64,000 nucleotides of DNA from Rhodospirillales bacterium (lineage in GTDB: Bacteria > Pseudomonadota > Alphaproteobacteria > Rhodospirillales > Defluviicoccaceae), in NCBI GenBank assembly GCA_016793925.1, contig JAEULH010000010.1, forward strand, positions 1 to 64,000, written 5' to 3'. The notes below the pieces were generated by a model. It saw only the letters and a program-made list of their open reading frames with translations, searched no databases and was not told the origin of the DNA. Position 1 is the stretch's first letter; each line of letters begins with the position of its first letter. Position numbers and translations under genes: made by a program. This document shows positions 39,531 through 49,283 of this stretch, piece by piece.

Positions 39531-40973
39531 ATGCGCCCGGGCGCTGAGGGCGCGATTTTCCTCCTGCCGAAGACGGACGGCGGCGGGGAAGGCGCAGAAG
39601 CCGGCCGCACAACAGGCGACGACCGTGCGGCGGAGGCGGTCGCGGCCGTGGCCGCAGCCGTTGCCGCTATCGTGGTTCAGGACGAACCAGCGGCCCTGTC
39701 GCGGACGGTCGCCAGGGAAGCGGCGCGGCTGCTCGACGCCGAGCGGGCGACGCTCTTTTTCCTCGACGACGCAGGTTCAACCCTGACCGCAATCCCGGAA
39801 GGCAACGGGGGCGAGGCGTCGATGCTGCGCCTGCCGCGGGGTCGCGGCCTGCCGTGGGCCGCGCTCGCCGCCGGGCGCGTCGTCAACACCCCGCAGGCCT
39901 GCGCGCATCGACACCTGGAAGGCGGAGGCGATGAGCACGTCGGAGGCCTCTTCCGATCCGCTCTGGCCGCGCCGATCGTGTCCGGGGCTGGTCCCCTCGG
40001 CGTCCTCGAAGTGGCCGACAAGGCGCACGGGTCTTTCGGCCGGACCGATCAGCACCGCCTCGCCGCCCTTTGCGCGGCGATCGCCGCGGCGGTGGAAAAT
40101 GCGAAGCTTCTCGCACACCTGACGGCCGAAAAGTGCGTCAACGCGATGATGTCGCGCTACATGGATCCGCGCCTCGCCACGCTCCTCCTTGAAGGCGACG
40201 GCGACGCGCTCTGCGGCCGCCCCGTCCGGGCGACGATGCTGTTCTGCGATCTGCGCAATTCGACGGCGCTCGCCGAGGACCTTGGGCCCGAGGGCATGGT
40301 TTCGCTGCTGAACGAGTTTTTCACCCGTGTCGCCTCCTGCCTGCGCAGCGAGGGCGGCATGCTCGACAAGTTCATCGGCGATGCGGTGCTGGGCGCCTTC
40401 GGCGTCCCCTTCTCCGGCGAGGACGACGAGGATCGCGCTGTGCGCGCCGCGCTCGCCCTGACCGCGGCCCTTCGCCAGTGGAACGAAACGCGCCGGGCCA
40501 AGGACCTGGCGGCCCTCCGGATCGGCGTCGGGATCAACACGGACATCGTCGTCGCCGGCAACGTCGGCTCGCCCGAACGGATGGACTACACGGTCACCGG
40601 CGCCGGGGTAAATCTGGCGGCCAGGCTGGAAAAGGCCTGCAAACGGTACGGCGCCGAGATCCTTGTCAGCGGCCACACCGTCCGGCGGCTGAGGGGCCGC
40701 TACGCAATCCGCCCGGTGGACGACATCTGCATCCCCGGCAAGGTCGACCCGGTCCGAATCTACGAAGTCGTCTCCGATCATGCCGCGCAGGCCGGAGCCA
40801 ATCTGCATGATGCGCTCAGCGCATTCTCGCGCGGCGTGGCGCTCCGCCGTCAGGGCCGGCACGGCGCCGCCGAAGCCTGCTTTCGTACCTGCCTGTCGCT
40901 CGACCCGGGCGACCGGGGCGCGGCGATACAGCTCCAGGCCTGCCGCCGATCCCTCGGCGCCGCCGGATCGTGA
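39531..40973 (+). CDS. GAF-domain class III adenylate/guanylate cyclase
   Basis: 480 aa. A GAF domain (about 40-190, with LLDAERATLFFLDDAG) is followed by a class III cyclase domain (about 215-410). The two metal Asp residues are in TMLFCDLRNST and KFIGDAVLGAFG, the substrate-specifying Lys is in MLDKFIGD, and the late Asn/Arg pair in GAGVNLAARLEKA. The C-terminal 60 residues resemble a TPR hairpin (FSRGVALRRQGRHGAAEACF). It makes cAMP (or cGMP) under control of a small ligand or redox bound by GAF. The ATG at 39531 is chosen; the frame is open further upstream but arginine-rich. This could feed the CRP-like site near rpfF. Confidence 0.9.
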   Translation: MRPGAEGAIFLLPKTDGGGEGAEAGRTTGDDRAAEAVAAVAAAVAAIVVQDEPAALSRTVAREAARLLDAERATLFFLDDAGSTLTAIPEGNGGEASMLRLPRGRGLPWAALAAGRVVNTPQACAHRHLEGGGDEHVGGLFRSALAAPIVSGAGPLGVLEVADKAHGSFGRTDQHRLAALCAAIAAAVENAKLLAHLTAEKCVNAMMSRYMDPRLATLLLEGDGDALCGRPVRATMLFCDLRNSTALAEDLGPEGMVSLLNEFFTRVASCLRSEGGMLDKFIGDAVLGAFGVPFSGEDDEDRAVRAALALTAALRQWNETRRAKDLAALRIGVGINTDIVVAGNVGSPERMDYTVTGAGVNLAARLEKACKRYGAEILVSGHTVRRLRGRYAIRPVDDICIPGKVDPVRIYEVVSDHAAQAGANLHDALSAFSRGVALRRQGRHGAAEACFRTCLSLDPGDRGAAIQLQACRRSLGAAGS

Positions 40974-41163
40974 GCCCCGCCGATCCGTTAATGCTGCGCT
41001 GCACAAAACATTGTTGCGCGGCACGGTTCGGCCGATATGATTGACGCCGGAGTGCGCTTCGGTCCTTCATGGACGGCGAGCCAAGGAAAGGCGCAGAGCG
41101 AACTGACGCCGGTCGCCGGACGCGGGAGAGCGGGCGCTTGAACGATCAGCAGCGACGTCGACG

Positions 41164-43848
41164 ATGACGATCCGCAACCTTGACAGAATGTTCTACCCGC
41201 GCTCGGTCGCGGTGATCGGGGCCAGCAACCAGGAGGGCGTGCCCGGCCATCTGGTCATGCACAATCTGCTGCAGGGCGGCTTCGAGGGGCCGATCATGCC
41301 GGTGGCGACGCGCGAACAGGCCATCGCCGGCGTTCTCGCCTACGCCGACGTCGGCGCCCTGCCCGTCGTCCCCGACCTGGCCGTCATCTGCACGTCGCCG
41401 GCGAGTGTTCCCGGCATTATCCGCGGGCTCGGTGAACGCGGAACCCGCGCGGCGGTCGTCGTCAGCGATGGCCTCGCGCCGGACACCAAGATCCGCGAAG
41501 GCGGCCTCCATGCCGCGATACGCGCCGAGGCCGAGCCTTTCGGGCTGCGCCTCCTCGGGCCGAACTGCCTTGGGCTGATGGTCCCGGGCATCGGCCTGAA
41601 CGCCAGTTGCGCGCACATCTCGGCGGAGCCCGGAGGCGTCGCCTTCGTCTCCCAGTCTTCAACGATCAGCACCGCCGTTCTCGACTGGGCGCAGAACCGC
41701 AACATCGGCTTTTCCCACTTCGTCTCACTGGGCGACACCGCCGATATCGATTTCGGCGACATTATCGACTACCTCGGCAACGACCCGATGACGCGCGCCA
41801 TCCTGCTCTATGTCGAGTCCGTCAGGAACGGCCGCGCCTTCCTCTCCGCCGGCCGCGGCGCCAGCCGCAACAAGCCGGTGCTGGTCATCAAGTCCGGCCG
41901 GGCGCCCGAAGGCCAGCGACTGGCCGCCATCCGCAGCGGCGCCGCGATCGGCTCGGACGCCGTTTACGACGCCGCCATCCGCCGTGCCGGCATGCTCCGG
42001 GTGTTCAGCTTCGGCGAGTTGTTCGCCGCGGTCGAAACGCTGGCCCGGGCCCGCGGGATGCGGGGCGAGCGGGTCGCGATCCTGACCAATGGCTGCGGCG
42101 TCGCGGTCATGGCGATCGACGCCCTGCTGCTGAACGGCGGTCGCCTTGCCGAACTCGACGAGGCTGCCGCAACCGCCCTGGCCGGCGTCGTTCCCGATGG
42201 CTGGCCGCACGCCAATCCGGTCACGATCGCCGACAATGCGCCGCCCGAGCATTACGCCACGGCGGCGCGCGCGCTGCTCGCAGCCCAGGGCGTCGACGCG
42301 CTGATGGTCCTGCACGCGCCCACGGCGATGGCGTCGAGCACGGAGGCGGCGCGCGAAATCATCAAGGTCGCCAAGGAAGTGCGCGGCAACGTGCTGACGA
42401 GCTGGATGGGCGGCGAGCGCATGGGCCAGGCGCGCCGGCAATTCGCCGCCGCCGGCATCGCCACCTACGACACGCCGACCCAGGCGGTCGATGCGTTCAT
42501 GCACCTGGTCCGCTACCGCCGCAACCAGGACATGCTGATGCAGGCACCGCCGTCGAAGCCGGCCGAGTTTTCGCCGGCTGTCGACGTTGCCGAACGCATC
42601 GTTCAGGACGCACTTGCCACCGGCCAGACGCGTCTGAACGGGCGCCAGGCGATGGGGGTGCTGTCCGCCTACGGCATTCCGACCACCCAGCGCCGCTATG
42701 CGGCGACGCCGGAGGAGGCCGCGGCCGCGGCCGCGGCGCTTGGCTACCCGGTCGTGGTCAAGATCCTTTCGCCCGACATCCACCACAGAGCCGAAGTCGG
42801 CGGCGTCGAACTCTACGTCGACAGCCCGGAAGCGGCGACGCAAGCCGCCGAAACGATGCTGCGCAACGTCTCGCGAAAGAAACCGACCGCGCAGGTGGAC
42901 GGCTTCGTGGTCGAGCGCATGGTCCTCGAGCCCGACGCCCAGGAGATCCTGATCGGCATTACCGACGATCCGATCTTCGGTCCGGTCATCACGTTCGGCC
43001 AGGGCGGCACCCTCTCGGAAGTCATCGCCGACCGCGCCGTGGCCCTGCCACCCCTCAACCTCAGCCTTGCACGCGAGCTGGTTTCACGAACCCGCATCTG
43101 GCGGATGCTGCGCGGCAGCGGCGATCTGCCGGCGGCGAACATCAACGCGCTGTGCCTGACCCTGGTGCAGGTCTCGCAGATGGTGATCGACCTGCCCGAG
43201 CTCGTCGCCCTGGAGATAAACCCGCTGTTCGTCGACGCCGACGGCGTGCTCGCGGTGGATGCCTGGATGCGCGTGGCGCCGGCCGTGCGGGACATCCCGC
43301 GCCAGCGCGAACTGGCGATTCGCCCGTACCCCAAGCAGCTCGAAGAGGAGTTCGTGCTGGAATCGGGGCGACACGTCCTCCTTCGTCCGATCCGACCCGA
43401 AGACGAACCGGCGCACTACGAGTTCCTGTCGAAGGTCACGCCCGAGGATATCCGCCTGCGCTTCTTCGGCACCGTGCGGACACTCCCCCATTCTGAAATG
43501 GCCCGGCTCACCCAGATCGACTACGACCGCGAAATGGCTTTCGTCGCCACCGCGCCACGCCCTGACGGCAAGGGGACGGAGACGCTCGGCGTCGTCCGCA
43601 CGGTCGCAGACCTGAACAACGACCAGGCGGAATATGCCGTGCTCGTCCGCTCGGACCTGAAGGGCCAACGCCTTGGGCGCAAGCTCATGGACAAGATGGT
43701 CGACTACTGCCGATCGCGGGGGACCAAGCGGATGACCGGCCTGGTCATGCGCGACAACAGGCGGATGCTCGACATGGTTCACGACATCGGCTTCACCAGC
43801 CACCGGGTCCCCGACGACGACGTCATGGAGGTCATGCTCGAGCTCTGA
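41164..43848 (+). CDS. Pat-type protein: ADP-forming acyl-CoA-synthetase-like plus GNAT (copy 1)
   Basis: 894 aa: CoA-binding Rossmann domain (about 5-130, RSVAVIGASNQEG), CoA-ligase-like domain (about 145-460), ATP-grasp domain (about 490-715, GYPVVVKILSPDIHHRAEVG) and a C-terminal GNAT acetyltransferase (about 730-894, acetyl-CoA loop SDLKGQRLGRKLMDK). In ADP-forming acetyl-CoA synthetases a phosphorylatable His sits in SHTGALAGSD; here the aligned segment is IRSGAAIGSD with Arg257, so ligase activity is likely lost. This is typical of Pat/PatZ lysine acetyltransferases, which acetylate enzymes such as acetyl-CoA synthetase. Shares domain order with the 49284-52040 gene. Confidence 0.9.
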   Translation: MTIRNLDRMFYPRSVAVIGASNQEGVPGHLVMHNLLQGGFEGPIMPVATREQAIAGVLAYADVGALPVVPDLAVICTSPASVPGIIRGLGERGTRAAVVVSDGLAPDTKIREGGLHAAIRAEAEPFGLRLLGPNCLGLMVPGIGLNASCAHISAEPGGVAFVSQSSTISTAVLDWAQNRNIGFSHFVSLGDTADIDFGDIIDYLGNDPMTRAILLYVESVRNGRAFLSAGRGASRNKPVLVIKSGRAPEGQRLAAIRSGAAIGSDAVYDAAIRRAGMLRVFSFGELFAAVETLARARGMRGERVAILTNGCGVAVMAIDALLLNGGRLAELDEAAATALAGVVPDGWPHANPVTIADNAPPEHYATAARALLAAQGVDALMVLHAPTAMASSTEAAREIIKVAKEVRGNVLTSWMGGERMGQARRQFAAAGIATYDTPTQAVDAFMHLVRYRRNQDMLMQAPPSKPAEFSPAVDVAERIVQDALATGQTRLNGRQAMGVLSAYGIPTTQRRYAATPEEAAAAAAALGYPVVVKILSPDIHHRAEVGGVELYVDSPEAATQAAETMLRNVSRKKPTAQVDGFVVERMVLEPDAQEILIGITDDPIFGPVITFGQGGTLSEVIADRAVALPPLNLSLARELVSRTRIWRMLRGSGDLPAANINALCLTLVQVSQMVIDLPELVALEINPLFVDADGVLAVDAWMRVAPAVRDIPRQRELAIRPYPKQLEEEFVLESGRHVLLRPIRPEDEPAHYEFLSKVTPEDIRLRFFGTVRTLPHSEMARLTQIDYDREMAFVATAPRPDGKGTETLGVVRTVADLNNDQAEYAVLVRSDLKGQRLGRKLMDKMVDYCRSRGTKRMTGLVMRDNRRMLDMVHDIGFTSHRVPDDDVMEVMLEL

Positions 43849-43965
43849 GCACGGCCCGGCCCCGCCGGCACCTGAAGGACAGCCGTCCGCCGGGTCATGA
43901 TCCGATCCGGCCCCGCATTACCCCAAACGTGCTAATTTCACCCGGCTGCGCTATACTCCACGGCC

Positions 43966-45711
43966 ATGGCCGAGGCCGCTTCCCGCACCTGGCGTCACGA
44001 TCTTGTCGCACCGCTGATCGGGGCGTTCCGCGATGTCGCCGCCTTTTCCCTGGGCATCAATGTCCTTGCCCTGGCCGTGCCCGTGTTCATCCTGCAGGTC
44101 TACGATCGCGTCGTTTTCCACGCCGGGATGAGCACGCTGCAGGGACTGGTCGCCGGGATGACGCTGGCGCTGGTCTTCGACTTCATCCTCCGCCAGGCGC
44201 GCGCGCGGATCCTTCAGACGCTCGCTGTGCGGGTCGACGTGGCCCTCGGCCGACACCTCTTCGCCGCCCTGACCGAACTGCCGCTGCGGACCCTCGAACG
44301 CACCGGCACGGCGGAATGGAGCACCTGTTTTCGCGATATCGACACCGTCCGGGCGGCGGTATCGGGCAGTGCCGGGCTGCTCGTCTGCGAATTCCCGTTC
44401 ATGGTCCTGGCGGCGATCCTCATCTTCGTCATCGCCGCGCCGATCGCCTGGATCCTGCTGCTTGTCGTCCCGCTGATGGCCCTGCTCGCCTGGGGCGCGG
44501 GCGCCGCCATGGTCAGCGCCGGACGGCGCGAGCGGGCGAGCATCCGCGGCCGCGACGCGCTGCTGGCCGAACTCATCGCAGAGCGGACCACAATCAAACA
44601 GCTCGCCTGCGCGCCCGGCGTCGGCGAGCGCTGGCAAGCCGCGCATGCCGACGCCATCGTCGACGCGACGTTGCGGGGCGGGCGCAGCGACACGTTCTCC
44701 AACCTCAGCACGACGGTGACCCTGTCGACGACGGTGCTGCTGACCACGGCCGGGGCCCTCGCCATTCTCGATCAGAGTCTGTCCATCGGCGCGCTGGTCG
44801 CGGTCAACATGCTGAGCGGCCGCCTGCTCGGCCCGCTCAGCCAACTCATCGGCGGCTGGCGCAGCCTCATTGCCGTGCGCCTCTCGCTGCAGCGGTTGGG
44901 TGCGATCCTCGACCGGGTCGACCGGGCGCCGCCGCGCGGGCGCGTCGCAATGACCCGACCCGGCGGCGCGATCGCGCTCGAGGACGTCGCGTTCGCGTTC
45001 AACGAGGGCGAACCTGCGGCCGTCGCCGGCATCAGCCTGCGCTTCCCGGCATTGGGCGTGCACGCGATCACGGGCGCCAACGGTAGCGGCAAGAGCACCC
45101 TGCTGCGGCTGATTCGCGGCCTCTACCGCCCGATCGGAGGACGGGTGACGATCGACGGCGCCGACATTTCCCAGTTCGCCGACGCCGAGCTGGCCCAGTG
45201 GATCGCCTACCTGCCCCAGGGCGACGGGCTGCTGGCCGGCAGCATTCGCGATAACATCGCCCTGCGCGCGCCGGAAGCGGACGACGAGGCGATCGTCTCC
45301 GCCGCCGCGCGAGCCGGCCTCGACCGGATCGTCGCCGCCATGCCGGGCGGCTACGCGACCGAGGTCGGCGAGGCCGGACGCCGCCTCTCCGCCGGGCAAC
45401 GCCAGCGGATCGTGCTTGCGCGCGCCCTTCTCGGCGATCCGGCAATCGTTCTGCTTGACGAGCCCTCGGCCCATCTCGACGGCAGAGCCAGCGAGCAACT
45501 GGGCGCCAGCCTCCAGTCGCTGGCGAAGAGCCGTCCGGTCCTGGTCGTCACCCACAACCCGCTGCTGCTGGCCGCAGCCGACACGATCACCCGGCTGGAC
45601 GCCGGTACGGTGGCCTTGGCCGGACCCAGCGCGGACATCCTGCCGATCCTGATGAGCGCACCCGACCGCGGTCCCCGCCCGACACGGCGCGCCGCCCGGA
45701 GCGGATCGTGA
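43966..45711 (+). CDS. Type I secretion ABC transporter (ATPase/permease)
   Basis: 581 aa: an N-terminal six-TM permease (about 25-310; FILQVYDRVVFHAGMSTLQG is typical of PrtD/HlyB-like exporters) fused to an ABC ATPase with Walker A GANGSGKST (about 369-377), signature LSAGQRQR (about 473, a variant of LSGGQ) and Walker B IVLLDEPSAHLD (about 497). No N-terminal C39 peptidase. It exports unfolded proteins across both membranes with the adaptor encoded next and an outer-membrane TolC not found here. The stop overlaps the adaptor's GTG start (GTGA). No RTX substrate is in the window. Confidence 0.92.
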   Translation: MAEAASRTWRHDLVAPLIGAFRDVAAFSLGINVLALAVPVFILQVYDRVVFHAGMSTLQGLVAGMTLALVFDFILRQARARILQTLAVRVDVALGRHLFAALTELPLRTLERTGTAEWSTCFRDIDTVRAAVSGSAGLLVCEFPFMVLAAILIFVIAAPIAWILLLVVPLMALLAWGAGAAMVSAGRRERASIRGRDALLAELIAERTTIKQLACAPGVGERWQAAHADAIVDATLRGGRSDTFSNLSTTVTLSTTVLLTTAGALAILDQSLSIGALVAVNMLSGRLLGPLSQLIGGWRSLIAVRLSLQRLGAILDRVDRAPPRGRVAMTRPGGAIALEDVAFAFNEGEPAAVAGISLRFPALGVHAITGANGSGKSTLLRLIRGLYRPIGGRVTIDGADISQFADAELAQWIAYLPQGDGLLAGSIRDNIALRAPEADDEAIVSAAARAGLDRIVAAMPGGYATEVGEAGRRLSAGQRQRIVLARALLGDPAIVLLDEPSAHLDGRASEQLGASLQSLAKSRPVLVVTHNPLLLAAADTITRLDAGTVALAGPSADILPILMSAPDRGPRPTRRAARSGS

Positions 45712-47009
45712 ACCGGCTCGATGCGCTCGTCGCGCACCATCCCTTGCCGACGTGGCGCATTGCGGCCTGGCCGGCGCTGCTGCTGCTGGCGTCCTTCGCC
45801 GGATGGAGCACCTTCGCCTGGCTCGACGAGGTCGCCGTTGCCCAGGGCGCGGTCGCGCCGCAGGGACGGGTGAAGACCGTGCAACACCTTGAAGGCGGGA
45901 TCATCGCCGAGATCTTCGTTGCCGAAGGCGACGCCGTCGCCGCGGGCGATCCCCTCGTTCGCCTCGATCTCGCGACCGGCGGCCTCAACCGGCGCGAACT
46001 CGAGGCGCAACTCGACGCCGAGCGGCTCCGCCGCCACCGGCTGAAGGCGGAAGCGGAAGGCCAGGCTCTGGCCTTGCCTGCGGAGGCGGCCGGCGAGGCG
46101 GCCGCCCGCCACCCCGAAATCGCCGATGCGGAACGGCGCACCTTCGCCGCGCGCCGGCGCGAACGCGACGCGGCGGAGGACGTCGTCCGCGCTCAGATCA
46201 GCCAGCGCCGCCTTGAGGTCGAAGAGTTGGACGCGCGCGATCGCGCCGCCCGCGGCAACCTCCGCCTGGCGCAGGAAAGGCTGCGCATCTCCGCATCGCT
46301 GCTTGCCGAGGGTCTGGCCGCGCGCGAGGAGCATCTGAAGCTCCGGGCCGAGGTCGAGGCGCTTGAGGGCGAGGTGCGACGGCTGGTGCCGGCGAAGCCG
46401 GCGGCGCAAGCCGCCGTGAGCGAAGCCGAGCGCCGCCTGGACGAGATCGACATCCGCTTTCGCCGGGAGGCGGAGCAGCAACTTGCAGCCGCGGAACAGG
46501 CCATCGCCCGCCTCCGCGAGCGTCTGGCCGAGGCGAACGACCAGGACCGCCGGGCCGACGTCCGCAGCCCGATCGACGGCATCGTCGCAAACATCCGCAC
46601 GACCACCATCGGCGGCGTCATCGCCCCGGGCCAGGCAATCGTCGATATCGTGCCGACGAGCGGCAGGCTCGTGATCGAAGCGAAACTGCGCGCGATCGAC
46701 CGCGGCTACGTTCACCCCGGACTGCCGGCGGTCGTCAAGATCAGCACCTACGATTTCGTCCGCTACGGCGCTTTGGACGGAACCGTGGTCCGCGTCGCCC
46801 CGGACGCGGTCACCGGCGACCGCGGCGTGCCGTACTTCCCGGTGACCGTCGAGACCCTCCGCTCATACCTCGGCCCCGCAAACAACCGCCTGCCGATCAC
46901 CGCCGGCATGCAGGCCACGGTCGACATCCGGACCGGGTCGCGGACCGTTCTCGACTACCTCGTCAAGCCGGTGCTCAAACTTCGCGACGAGGCCTTCCGC
47001 GAGCGATAG
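45708..47009 (+). CDS. Type I secretion membrane-fusion (HlyD family) adaptor
   Basis: 433 aa: one TM near the N-terminus (LPTWRIAAWPALLLLASFAG), a lipoyl half-motif (VKTVQHLEGGIIAEIFVAEG), a long Ala/Arg/Glu-rich coiled-coil hairpin (about 100-290), the second half-motif (RADVRSPIDGIVANIRTTTI), and the HlyD C-terminal barrel ending in TGSRTVLDYLVKPV. Bridges the ABC exporter to TolC in the periplasm. The start is GTG at 45708, overlapping the ABC gene's stop, which shows coupling. Confidence 0.93.
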   Translation: MNRLDALVAHHPLPTWRIAAWPALLLLASFAGWSTFAWLDEVAVAQGAVAPQGRVKTVQHLEGGIIAEIFVAEGDAVAAGDPLVRLDLATGGLNRRELEAQLDAERLRRHRLKAEAEGQALALPAEAAGEAAARHPEIADAERRTFAARRRERDAAEDVVRAQISQRRLEVEELDARDRAARGNLRLAQERLRISASLLAEGLAAREEHLKLRAEVEALEGEVRRLVPAKPAAQAAVSEAERRLDEIDIRFRREAEQQLAAAEQAIARLRERLAEANDQDRRADVRSPIDGIVANIRTTTIGGVIAPGQAIVDIVPTSGRLVIEAKLRAIDRGYVHPGLPAVVKISTYDFVRYGALDGTVVRVAPDAVTGDRGVPYFPVTVETLRSYLGPANNRLPITAGMQATVDIRTGSRTVLDYLVKPVLKLRDEAFRER

Positions 47010-47076
47010 ACGACAGGGCGTGCGCCGGACCGGCGGGCGGATGCGCGGATCGACGCCGTCGGCCGCGACGGTCGGA

Positions 47077-47898
47077 TCAGTCGAGGCTGAGCACCATCTG
47101 CTCGCGGGCGACGATGCTTCCCGCCCAGGCTGCGCGCGCCTCCTCCTCGATCCGGTCCATGAACGCATCGTCGTGTTCGGGATCGTGGTGGAAAATGACA
47201 AGCTGCTTGGCCCCCGCCATGCGGCACAAACGCATGCCCTCGTTCCAGGTCGAGTGGCCCCATCCCACTCGGCTCGGGAACTCCTCCTCGGTGTACGTGC
47301 TGTCGTAGATGACGAGATCGGCGCCCTCGATCAGGCCGAGGATGTTCTGGTTGGGCTGCCCCGGGACGTGCTCGGTGTCTGTGACATAGCAGGCCGCCTT
47401 GCCGGCGTGCTCGATGCGGTATCCGGTCGCGCCATTGGGGTGGTTCAGCGGGGCGGTCCGGATCGAGACGCCGGGGTAGAGCTGGAAACTGTCGCCGGCT
47501 TCGAAGTCTTCGAACTCGACGATCGCCTTCATCGCTTCGAGCGGCACGGGAAAGACCGGTTCGTGCATCTGCTGGGCGAGGATGTTGTGCACGCCGCCGT
47601 AGTTCTTGAGATGGCCGGCCTTGACGTGGACGCGCCGCTTCGGGTCGTAGGCGGGGCGGAAGAACGGAAAGCCGCTGATGTGGTCCCAGTGGGAATGACT
47701 GAGAAGGAGATGGATCTCGCGAACGTCGGCTTCGAGCAGCACCTTTCCCAGGCAGCGGATACCGGTGCCCGCGTCAAGCACGAAGCGTTGTCCGCCGACG
47801 GCGACCTCGATGCAGCTTGTATGGCCCCCGTAGCGAACATGCGTCGCCGAAGAGCATGCGATGCTGCCCCTCACGCCCCAGAACCTTAAGTTGAACAT
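47077..47898 (-). CDS. MBL-fold metallo-hydrolase
   Basis: 273 aa metallo-beta-lactamase-fold protein. The dinuclear metal motif SHSHWDHISG gives His68, His70, Asp72 and His73; further ligands are probably His in LNHPNGATGY, Asp in YVTDTEH and the late His in IFHHDPEHDD. The N-terminus LRFWGVRGSIACS marks the cyclic-phosphodiesterase/RNase Z-like subgroup; the substrate is unknown. It is convergent with the type I secretion adaptor, and the SAM hydrolase gene follows upstream on the same strand after 97 bp. Confidence 0.9.
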   Translation of the reverse strand: MFNLRFWGVRGSIACSSATHVRYGGHTSCIEVAVGGQRFVLDAGTGIRCLGKVLLEADVREIHLLLSHSHWDHISGFPFFRPAYDPKRRVHVKAGHLKNYGGVHNILAQQMHEPVFPVPLEAMKAIVEFEDFEAGDSFQLYPGVSIRTAPLNHPNGATGYRIEHAGKAACYVTDTEHVPGQPNQNILGLIEGADLVIYDSTYTEEEFPSRVGWGHSTWNEGMRLCRMAGAKQLVIFHHDPEHDDAFMDRIEEEARAAWAGSIVAREQMVLSLD

Positions 47899-47995
47899 CC
47901 GGCCGCTCGCCTTCCCTTATTCCGACGTGCGTCTTCGACCTGGTCGCAAACGTCCATCTCTAGCGCGGCCGACGCTGCGTTGTCTGTAATCCGTA

Positions 47996-48724
47996 TCACA
48001 GTCCGACAACAACGGGCGCGCCGACGGAAAGTTCGAGGCGATCGGCAGCGCGGCCCTGGTTCGCCGCAATCTCGAGCAGACCATTGGCGTTTTCGTAGCA
48101 GAGCAGCGAGCCGGCCGGGACATCCGAAAAGGTTCGTGCCCGGCCGATACGCATCCCGCCGGCAGACAGGCCCGCCTCGGGTGGCACGGCCGCCGCGCGA
48201 ATGCCCGTAATCGCGTTGCCGAAACCATCGATGTAGATAATCTCGGCAAGGTCGTCCGGCCAGTCCGGACATCCGCCGGCGGCGTCCTCGCGCTCCCGGC
48301 CGGGGACGCCGGCCCCGCGCGCCAGCGACGCCGCCACCGGAGCGAACAGGTCCCTGCCGTGGAAGGTCGCCGAGAGCCGCGGCGGCGACCAGGTGATCTC
48401 CCACCAACGCGGCGCGGCTGCCCGACGCGCGACCAGTTCGAACAGGCCGTTGTCGGGCCCGACGAACCACTGCCCGTTCGCGCGAAGGAGGACGGGACGG
48501 CGGGCGCTGCCGACGCCCGGATCGATCACCGCGAGGAAGACCGCGCCCGGCGGAAATGCCCCCGCCAGCGCCGCGAGCAGGTAGGCGGCCGCCTGGACAC
48601 GGCAGGCCGGCGCATCATCGATGAGATCGACGACCGGCACACCGGGCGCGTCGCGGTGAAGCGCGGCTTTGACCTGGCCCGTATACAAACCCGTCACACC
48701 GAAGTCGGTAAACATCACGATCAT
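47996..48724 (-). CDS. S-adenosylmethionine hydroxide adenosyltransferase (DUF62, SAM hydrolase)
   Basis: 242 aa of the SAM chlorinase/fluorinase/hydrolase superfamily. FTDFGVTGLYTGQVKAAL at the N-terminus, VIDPGVGSARRPVLL and GQWFVGPDNGLFE in the middle, and FHGRDLFAPVAASLARG give the Asp-Arg-His set of the hydroxide-adding members, which split SAM into adenosine and methionine. The halide-specific loop of the fluorinases is not apparent. The physiological role is unclear; it may link to the large demand for SAM-dependent turnover. The start is ATG at 48724. Confidence 0.9.
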   Translation of the reverse strand: MIVMFTDFGVTGLYTGQVKAALHRDAPGVPVVDLIDDAPACRVQAAAYLLAALAGAFPPGAVFLAVIDPGVGSARRPVLLRANGQWFVGPDNGLFELVARRAAAPRWWEITWSPPRLSATFHGRDLFAPVAASLARGAGVPGREREDAAGGCPDWPDDLAEIIYIDGFGNAITGIRAAAVPPEAGLSAGGMRIGRARTFSDVPAGSLLCYENANGLLEIAANQGRAADRLELSVGAPVVVGL

Positions 48725-48945
48725 GCAACAACCCCAGGGGCTGCCGATGGATCCGCCAGCTTCTGACGATTATCATCCGCAAGTGACGAGATGTCGGGTT
48801 CCCAACATCCTGAAGCATTCTGGCAGCGCCCGTGCTGGCGCAGGATGCCGGACGAGGACCCTGGCTCGGCGCTTGCATGGGATGCGAAGCCGTCAGGTGC
48901 GACGGAAAGCGCTAGGTGTCCAGGAGGTTCAGTTAGGAGCAGGCC

Positions 48946-49209
48946 ATGATCCACGGCGAAGGGCATATCATTCCGTACCGGCTCACCACCGCCGAGATTA
49001 TCTACCATATGCCAGACCACCCGCGCGTTTTGCAAAACTTCATCTGGCAGGATCTCGACCTCGATCCCGATTTTCCGGTTCTGCGCCGTTTCCTGATCTA
49101 CTGGCAAAAGAACATCGATGGGAAGCTGCACACGGTAAAGATCGCAGCCTCGGCGCTTGTGAAGCCGGCGGAGTTCCGCTTCGCCGACGGCCTGCTGCAG
49201 CTTCACTAG
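48946..49209 (+). CDS. usg: Usg family protein
   Basis: 87 aa matching the Usg family found in alphaproteobacterial trp regions: YRLTTAEIIYHMPDHPRVLQ, FIWQDLDLDPDFPVL, and KPAEFRFADGLLQLH at the end. The function is unknown. Here it is not with trp genes; it stands alone and converges with the second Pat-type gene. The ATG at 48946 has a strong TTAGGAGCAG ribosome binding site. The region 48725-48945 upstream holds no gene. Confidence 0.93.
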   Translation: MIHGEGHIIPYRLTTAEIIYHMPDHPRVLQNFIWQDLDLDPDFPVLRRFLIYWQKNIDGKLHTVKIAASALVKPAEFRFADGLLQLH

Positions 49210-49283
49210 GAGAGAATTAAGAGCCTCGACCATCCCCTCTCCCGCCGCGCCCAGCCGGCGGGAAAGCACGTCCTGGAGCCGGC

